Positions 58,951 to 64,000 of a DNA stretch of 64,000 bases are shown here, piece after piece. The notes under the pieces were generated by a model, which did no database searches, was not told where the DNA came from, and was given only the letters and a program-made list of their open reading frames with translations. Numbering within the stretch: the stretch's first letter is position 1; every line of letters starts with the position of its first letter. Source of the DNA: Catellatospora citrea (lineage in GTDB: Bacteria; Actinomycetota; Actinomycetes; Mycobacteriales; Micromonosporaceae); contig NZ_RAPR01000001.1 of assembly GCF_003610235.1 (NCBI RefSeq), positions 1,302,001 to 1,366,000 on the forward strand. The letters are read 5' to 3'. The position numbers were made by a program, and so were the translations under genes.

Positions 58951-59739
58951 TCAGGGCGGCGTCGTGCGCGCCTGGTTCCTGGACCGCTTGGCCGACACCC
59001 GGACGGCCACGACCCCGGAAAGCAGCGCGGCGGCGACCACGTGCAGCAGCCGTACCCCCGTGGCTGCGGGAAGCTCCGCACCGGGCAGCGACGGCACCGC
59101 CGCAAGGCCCGCCAGACCCGACACGACAGCCGTCGTCCAGAACACCCGGGGGCGCGCCGCAGGTGGTCCCGAGCCGCCGCCGGGCCCTGTCGGGGCGGCG
59201 ACCCCGTCGTGACCGGACCGCCGTCCGGCACGGACCGCGACACCGACCACGACGGCCGCGCCGATGACCGTGCTCGCCAGGTCGGACACGGTCCACCAGG
59301 GGATCGTGCTGACGTCTGCCCAGCGCACGCCGAACACCGTGTGAATCCAGCCGTCGGTGTGCGTGAGGCGGTCCCATGCGACGTGGCTCGCCGCGCCGAG
59401 CAGGCACGAACCGACGGTGATCGGCCACCGGTGGCGGTGGTGGGCCAGTTCCGCGTACGCCCGCCAGGTGAAACGTCGGCCGTCGGGCAGGTGCACCGCG
59501 ACCGTGGCGATCGTGCGCCGGACCACCCACGTGTATGCCAGCGCCACCGGCAGGCACCACCACAGCAGCGCCTGCCACGTGTGGGTGTCGGCGAACAGCC
59601 TCCCGTCGGCGTCCAGCGCCAGGTAGGCGACGTCGGGCGCGACCGCGCCCGCGGCCAGTGCCACGCCGTCGAACCACCGCGGCCGCCACAGCTTCAGCGG
59701 CAGCACCGGTGCCAGGTGCGAGGGAAACGTCAACGGCAC
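58951..59739 (-). CDS. DUF4184 membrane protein
   Basis: 262 residues from ATG (MPLTFPSHLAPVLPLKLWRP). The first 10 residues and LAAGAVAPDVAYL match DUF4184 (small membrane proteins with the invariant PLTFPSHLA start and a conserved GAVAPD). A conserved H-x-x-W-D motif appears in AASHVAWDRLTHTDGW, reminiscent of membrane metal-dependent hydrolases (YdjM-like). Six or so membrane helices. A Pro/Gly-rich insertion (SGHDGVAAPTGPGGGSGPPA) separates the last two. Function unknown. Confidence 0.83.
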   Translation of the reverse strand: MPLTFPSHLAPVLPLKLWRPRWFDGVALAAGAVAPDVAYLALDADGRLFADTHTWQALLWWCLPVALAYTWVVRRTIATVAVHLPDGRRFTWRAYAELAHHRHRWPITVGSCLLGAASHVAWDRLTHTDGWIHTVFGVRWADVSTIPWWTVSDLASTVIGAAVVVGVAVRAGRRSGHDGVAAPTGPGGGSGPPAARPRVFWTTAVVSGLAGLAAVPSLPGAELPAATGVRLLHVVAAALLSGVVAVRVSAKRSRNQARTTPP

Positions 59740-59790
59740 CGCGGGAGCATAACGACGAGTGCGCCCTCCCGCCCCCCGCTCCGGATCTCA

Positions 59791-59842
59791 TGGATCTAGG
59801 AGAGTTGTGGTCGCTGGAACGACCACAACTCTCCTAGATCCA
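59791..59842. repeat. Perfect 23-bp inverted repeat
   Basis: TGGATCTAGGAGAGTTGTGGTCG-like arm (59791-59813) and its exact complement (59820-59842) with a 6-base loop. It lies between the DUF4184 start and the 84-residue gene, next to an ATG at 59844. It includes the AGAGTTG core of family A but is not a member. Could be a terminator or operator. Confidence 0.75.
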
Positions 59843-59873
59843 AATGTCGGGGTTCGGCGAAGAGGGACGGGGT

Positions 59874-60128
59874 ATGGGCAGCGGCATGACCAAGGATGTG
59901 GTGGCGCCGCCCGGCGGGGTGATGACCGACGAGGTCGGGACGATCACCGGTGAGCTGACGCTGGAGCCGAAGATCGGCTCCGACGGCACGGTGCGGCTAC
60001 GGGCCCAGTACAAGGGCGCCGAGGAGTGGTACACCGTCACCGGCGCGCAGATCAAGGTCCCCGACCCCGGCAACGGCGCCGCCGTCGACCGCGCCGCCCA
60101 GGACCTGCTGTCCCGCTTCACACCCTGA
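59874..60128 (+). CDS. Small hypothetical protein
   Basis: 84 residues from ATG (MGSGMTKDVVAPPGGVMTDE) with GAGGGACGGGG upstream; an earlier ATG at 59844 and a later one at 59886 are possible. Beta-rich pattern (VGTITGELTLEPKIGSDGTV, LRAQYKGAEEWYTVTGAQI) with an amphipathic C-terminal helix (AAVDRAAQDLLSRF). No signal peptide. I do not recognise it; similar small conserved proteins are common in actinomycetes. Confidence 0.66.
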   Translation: MGSGMTKDVVAPPGGVMTDEVGTITGELTLEPKIGSDGTVRLRAQYKGAEEWYTVTGAQIKVPDPGNGAAVDRAAQDLLSRFTP

Positions 60129-60146
60129 CCCGCCGACCACCCCCGG

Positions 60147-60209
60147 CGCAACTCTTACCGAGTCGCGGCCACCGCCACGTCCCCGAGCCGCGACTCCGTA
60201 AGAGTTGCG
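60147..60209. repeat. Palindromic repeat family A, copy 3
   Basis: Arms 60147-60169 and 60187-60209 pair at 22 of 23 positions around a 17-base loop. The sequence is CGCAACTCTT... GAGTCGCGGC, as in the other two copies. It begins 18 bases after the preceding stop codon. Confidence 0.85.
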
Positions 60210-60249
60210 GCTTGGAGGGGCTCGGGCCGGGCGAGATAGTGTGGCGATC

Positions 60250-61212
60250 ATGCGCTATCGGGCACTGGGAAAGTCAGGGCTGGTCGTTTCGGCGGTCGGG
60301 CTGGGCTGCAACAACTTCGGGTGGCGGCTCGATCTGGACGGCACGCGTGCCGTGGTCGACGCCGCGATCGACGCGGGGATCACGTTCTTCGACACCGCGG
60401 ACATCTACGGCCGGGCGACCGCGATCGGGGCGTCGGAGTCGATGCTGGGCGAGGTCCTCAAGGGACGCCGTGACCAGGTGGTGCTGGCCACCAAGTTCGG
60501 CCACCAGGGCGCGGACATGGGCTACGGGCCCGCCGCGGGCGCCAAGGGCGGGCGCAAGTACATCCGCCGGGCGGTCGAGGAGTCGCTGCGGCGGCTGAAC
60601 ACCGACCACATCGACCTGTACCAGCTGCACACGCCGGACCCGCTGACGCCGCTGGCGGAGACCCTGGCGGCGCTGCACGAGCTGGTCGTCGAGGGCAAGG
60701 TGCGGTACATCGGCAGCTCGCAGTTCGCGGGCTGGCAGATCGCCGACGCGGCACGGCTGGCCGAGGCGATGGGCGTGACGCCGTTCGTCAGCGCGCAGAA
60801 CCACTGGTCGATGCTGGAGCGCGGCAGCGAGGTCGAGGTCGTGCCCGCGGCGCGGCACTTCGGGCTGGGTGTGCTGCCGTTCTTCCCGCTCGCGAACGGC
60901 CTGCTGACGGGCAAGGTCCGCCGGGGCAAGGACGCGCCGTCGGACAGCCGGCTGGCCAAGGACCAGGCAGGGTTCATCACCGACGAGCGGATGGACACCG
61001 TCGAGGCGCTCGCGGGCTGGGCCGAGGCCAACGGCCACGAGCTGGGCAAGGTCGCGATCGGCTGGCTGGCGGCGCAGCCGGGCTGCGGGTCGGTCATCGC
61101 CGGGGCGACCAGCCCCGCGCAGGTCGCCGCGAACGCGGCCGCGGCGGACTGGGAGCCGACCGCGGCGGAGCTGGCCGAGCTGGACAAGCTCGCGCCGCTG
61201 CCCACGCTGTGA
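60250..61212 (+). CDS. Aldo/keto reductase
   Basis: 320 residues from ATG (MRYRALGKSGLVVSAVGLGC); a GTG 9 bases upstream is possible. AKR motifs: TFFDTADIYGR (catalytic Asp, Tyr), LATKFGHQ (Lys), YQLHTPDPLTPL (His), SQFAGWQI and the C-terminal cofactor-binding GATSPAQVAANAAA. It reduces a carbonyl with NADPH. It is followed by a GTGA overlap with the acetyltransferase frame. Preceded by the family A repeat. Confidence 0.91.
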   Translation: MRYRALGKSGLVVSAVGLGCNNFGWRLDLDGTRAVVDAAIDAGITFFDTADIYGRATAIGASESMLGEVLKGRRDQVVLATKFGHQGADMGYGPAAGAKGGRKYIRRAVEESLRRLNTDHIDLYQLHTPDPLTPLAETLAALHELVVEGKVRYIGSSQFAGWQIADAARLAEAMGVTPFVSAQNHWSMLERGSEVEVVPAARHFGLGVLPFFPLANGLLTGKVRRGKDAPSDSRLAKDQAGFITDERMDTVEALAGWAEANGHELGKVAIGWLAAQPGCGSVIAGATSPAQVAANAAAADWEPTAAELAELDKLAPLPTL

Positions 61213-61235
61213 CACCGGGTGCGGAGGAGACGGTC

Positions 61236-61523
61236 GTGACCCAGGTCGAGGTCATCGAGGTGCCGGAGAGCAGCCGGTACGAGGCCCGCGAAGGCGGCCG
61301 CCTGCTGGGCGTGCTGACGTACCACCGCAAGCCGGGGTCGATCGTGTTCGACCACACCGGGGTCGAGCCGGAGGCGCGCGGGCGCGGCATCGGCGCGCTG
61401 CTGTGCGCGGCGGCGCTGGCCGGGGCCGCCGAGGACGACGTGCGGGTGGTGCCGCAGTGCTCGTTCGTGCGCCGCTGGGTGCAGGACAACCCGCAGTACC
61501 TGCCGCTGATCGAGCGGGCGTAA
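61236..61523 (+). CDS. GCN5-related N-acetyltransferase (YidJ-like)
   Basis: 95 residues from GTG (VTQVEVIEVPESSRYEAREG) with GGAGGAG upstream; a GTG at 61209 in the same frame overlaps the reductase stop. The short GNAT form has RLLGVLTYHRKPGSIVFDHT, GVEPEARGRGIGALLCAAAL with the G-R-G-x-G acetyl-CoA loop, and FVRRWVQDNPQYLPLIERA. This is the small YidJ/GtnA type. Substrate unknown. It closes the transcription unit before a hairpin. Confidence 0.88.
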   Translation: MTQVEVIEVPESSRYEAREGGRLLGVLTYHRKPGSIVFDHTGVEPEARGRGIGALLCAAALAGAAEDDVRVVPQCSFVRRWVQDNPQYLPLIERA

Positions 61524-61538
61524 ATCACTGGCCGCGTG

Positions 61539-61566
61539 GTGGGGCCGGCCGTTAGGCTGGCCCCAC
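61539..61566 (+). terminator. Hairpin after the acetyltransferase, upstream of the ABC-F gene
   Basis: GTGGGGCCGGCC / GGCTGGCCCCAC (12 bp including one G-U, 4-base loop). It starts 15 bases after the acetyltransferase stop codon. It may be a terminator for that unit or the first part of a regulatory leader for the ABC-F gene. Confidence 0.55.
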
Positions 61567-61567
61567 T

Positions 61568-61579
61568 ATGGAGCTGTGA
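61568..61579 (+). other. Tiny upstream ORF (Met-Glu-Leu)
   Basis: ATG GAG CTG TGA lies directly after the hairpin and 110 bases before the ABC-F start. Further structures (GCGACC...GGCCGTCGC, 61608-61644) follow. Such leaders can drive ribosome-mediated attenuation of antibiotic-resistance genes. There is no clear ribosome site, so this may be chance. Confidence 0.25.
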
Positions 61580-61688
61580 CATCACCGACCGGCCTGTGAC
61601 CTGAGGCTGCGACCCGCCCGACCGCGTCCGCGGGGGCCGTCGCACACGCCCGGCAGGCTTCTCTCCCGAAAACCTCCCGGTGGTGTTC

Positions 61689-63275
<1,587 letters not shown>

Positions 63276-63328
63276 GAAGGTATGAGCGCAGGTCGAGTGG
63301 ACCCGCACCCCAGAGGAGATGCAGTTCC

Positions 63329-64000
63329 GTGGTTTTCAAGAAGATGCTCGCCGCCTTCGGCGTCGGCGGCCCGTCGGTGGACACCGTGCTCGCGACCCCC
63401 GTCGTACAGCCTGGCGGCACGCTCAGCGGCACCGTGCACATCCGCGGCGGTGACCACGACACCCTGATCGAGTACGTCTCCGTCGGCCTGGTCACCCGGG
63501 TCGAGGTGGAAGGCCACGACAGCGAGTACGACACCACCGTGGAGTTCCACCGGGTGCACCTGACCGGCTCCTTCACCCTGGCCGCGGGCGCGCAGCAGTC
63601 GCTGCCGTTCTCGATCGAGATGCCCTGGGAGACCCCGGTCACCCGGTTCTACGGCACGCCGCTGCACGGCATGACCATGGGCGTGCGCACCGAGCTGTCG
63701 GTGGCCAAGGCCGTGGACAAGACCGACCTCGACCCGGTCGGCGTCGAGCCGCTGCCGCTGCAGGCCGCGGTGATGGCGGCGTTCGCCCGGCTCGGCTTCC
63801 ACTTCACCCGCGCCGACCTGGAGCGCGGCCGCATCCACGGGGTGCACCAGACGCTGCCGTTCTACCAGGAGATCGAGTTCCACCCGTCCCAGGCGTACGC
63901 GGGCCGCATGCGCCAGCTGGAGCTGACCTTCGTGACCAGCCCGCAGGGCATGGACGTGATCCTGGAGTTCGACAAGCGCGGCTTCCTCGGCTCGCACGAC
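63329..64000 (+). CDS. Sporulation-control protein Spo0M-like (3' end outside window)
   Basis: 224 codons visible from GTG (VVFKKMLAAFGVGGPSVDTV), GAGGAG upstream; open at the right edge. Spo0M/arrestin-fold pattern: LATPVVQPGGTLSGTVHIRG, YVSVGLVTRVEVEGHDSEYD, LPFSIEMPWETPVTRFYGTP, TMGVRTELSVAKAVDKTDLD, PVGVEPLPLQAAVMAAFARL, LGFHFTRADLERGRIHGVHQ. Two beta-sandwich domains; in Bacillus Spo0M controls sporulation. Members are common in filamentous actinomycetes. It follows the ABC-F gene with about 50 bases between. Confidence 0.9.
   Translation, partial: MVFKKMLAAFGVGGPSVDTVLATPVVQPGGTLSGTVHIRGGDHDTLIEYVSVGLVTRVEVEGHDSEYDTTVEFHRVHLTGSFTLAAGAQQSLPFSIEMPWETPVTRFYGTPLHGMTMGVRTELSVAKAVDKTDLDPVGVEPLPLQAAVMAAFARLGFHFTRADLERGRIHGVHQTLPFYQEIEFHPSQAYAGRMRQLELTFVTSPQGMDVILEFDKRGFLGSHD

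Overview
This is a chromosomal segment from a very G+C-rich filamentous actinomycete. The codon use, secreted hydrolases carrying CBM2/FnIII and ricin-lectin modules, dense TetR regulation and a calerythrin-like EF-hand protein fit the Micromonosporaceae. There is no rRNA or other phylogenetic marker, so the family placement is an inference. I saw no tRNA or rRNA gene, CRISPR array, prophage or large biosynthetic cluster. Genes are closely packed on both strands, and many convergent pairs are separated by strong hairpins.

Layout. 1-5.6 kb: methyltransferase tail, TetR, PfkB kinase, TetR-SDR, aldo/keto reductase, EF-hand protein. 5.6-9 kb: zinc-ribbon protein, an AbiEii-type nucleotidyltransferase fused to an unrecognised N-terminal module, DUF952 and YjbR-like proteins. 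9-13.4 kb: a regulon of an MFS transporter, a TetR repressor, a flavin monooxygenase and an SDR, joined by two copies of one operator (TCCAAC-N4-GTTGGA). 13.4-25.3 kb: HTH protein, secreted GH18 chitinase, PHB depolymerase, pentapeptide-like protein, ArsR-type regulator, LURP-one-like protein, ECF sigma operon, and a secreted S1 protease with a ricin lectin domain. 25.5-33.2 kb: hemerythrin-like protein, thymidine kinase, GDPD and UMF1 transporter, PlsC-like acyltransferase, cydAB. 33.3-34.6 kb: one IS30-family element. 34.7-45.8 kb: coiled-coil protein, SDR, membrane protein, two-component system divergent from alr-ddl, FBP zinc finger, HAD, CorC/HlyC protein, TetR with a perfect double operator. 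45.8-54.3 kb: hypotheticals, NUDIX, TetR/SnoaL pair, two membrane-anchored proteins sharing an Imm1-like C-terminal domain, and a Vps4-like AAA ATPase divergent from a small-membrane-protein/TPR operon. 54.3-64 kb: methyltransferase fusion, PhzF, MOSC, GNAT, PASTA kinase, DUF4184, aldo/keto reductase, ABC-F ATPase, and a Spo0M gene cut by the window end.

The most unusual signals are not single genes. The window holds several families of intergenic palindromes: family A has three copies built on CGCAACTCTT...GAGTCGCGG; family B has two 61-bp copies; family D is an AAGGGCACCTTC hairpin, one copy of which has become the last coding part of alr, while the IS30 element sits between the two arms of another. 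With the matched operator pairs, these give a clear regulatory and repeat architecture. The best protein-level candidates for something little described are the Imm1-like membrane paralogues next to the AAA/TPR module (49.0-54.3 kb) and the AbiEii fusion (6.3-7.9 kb).
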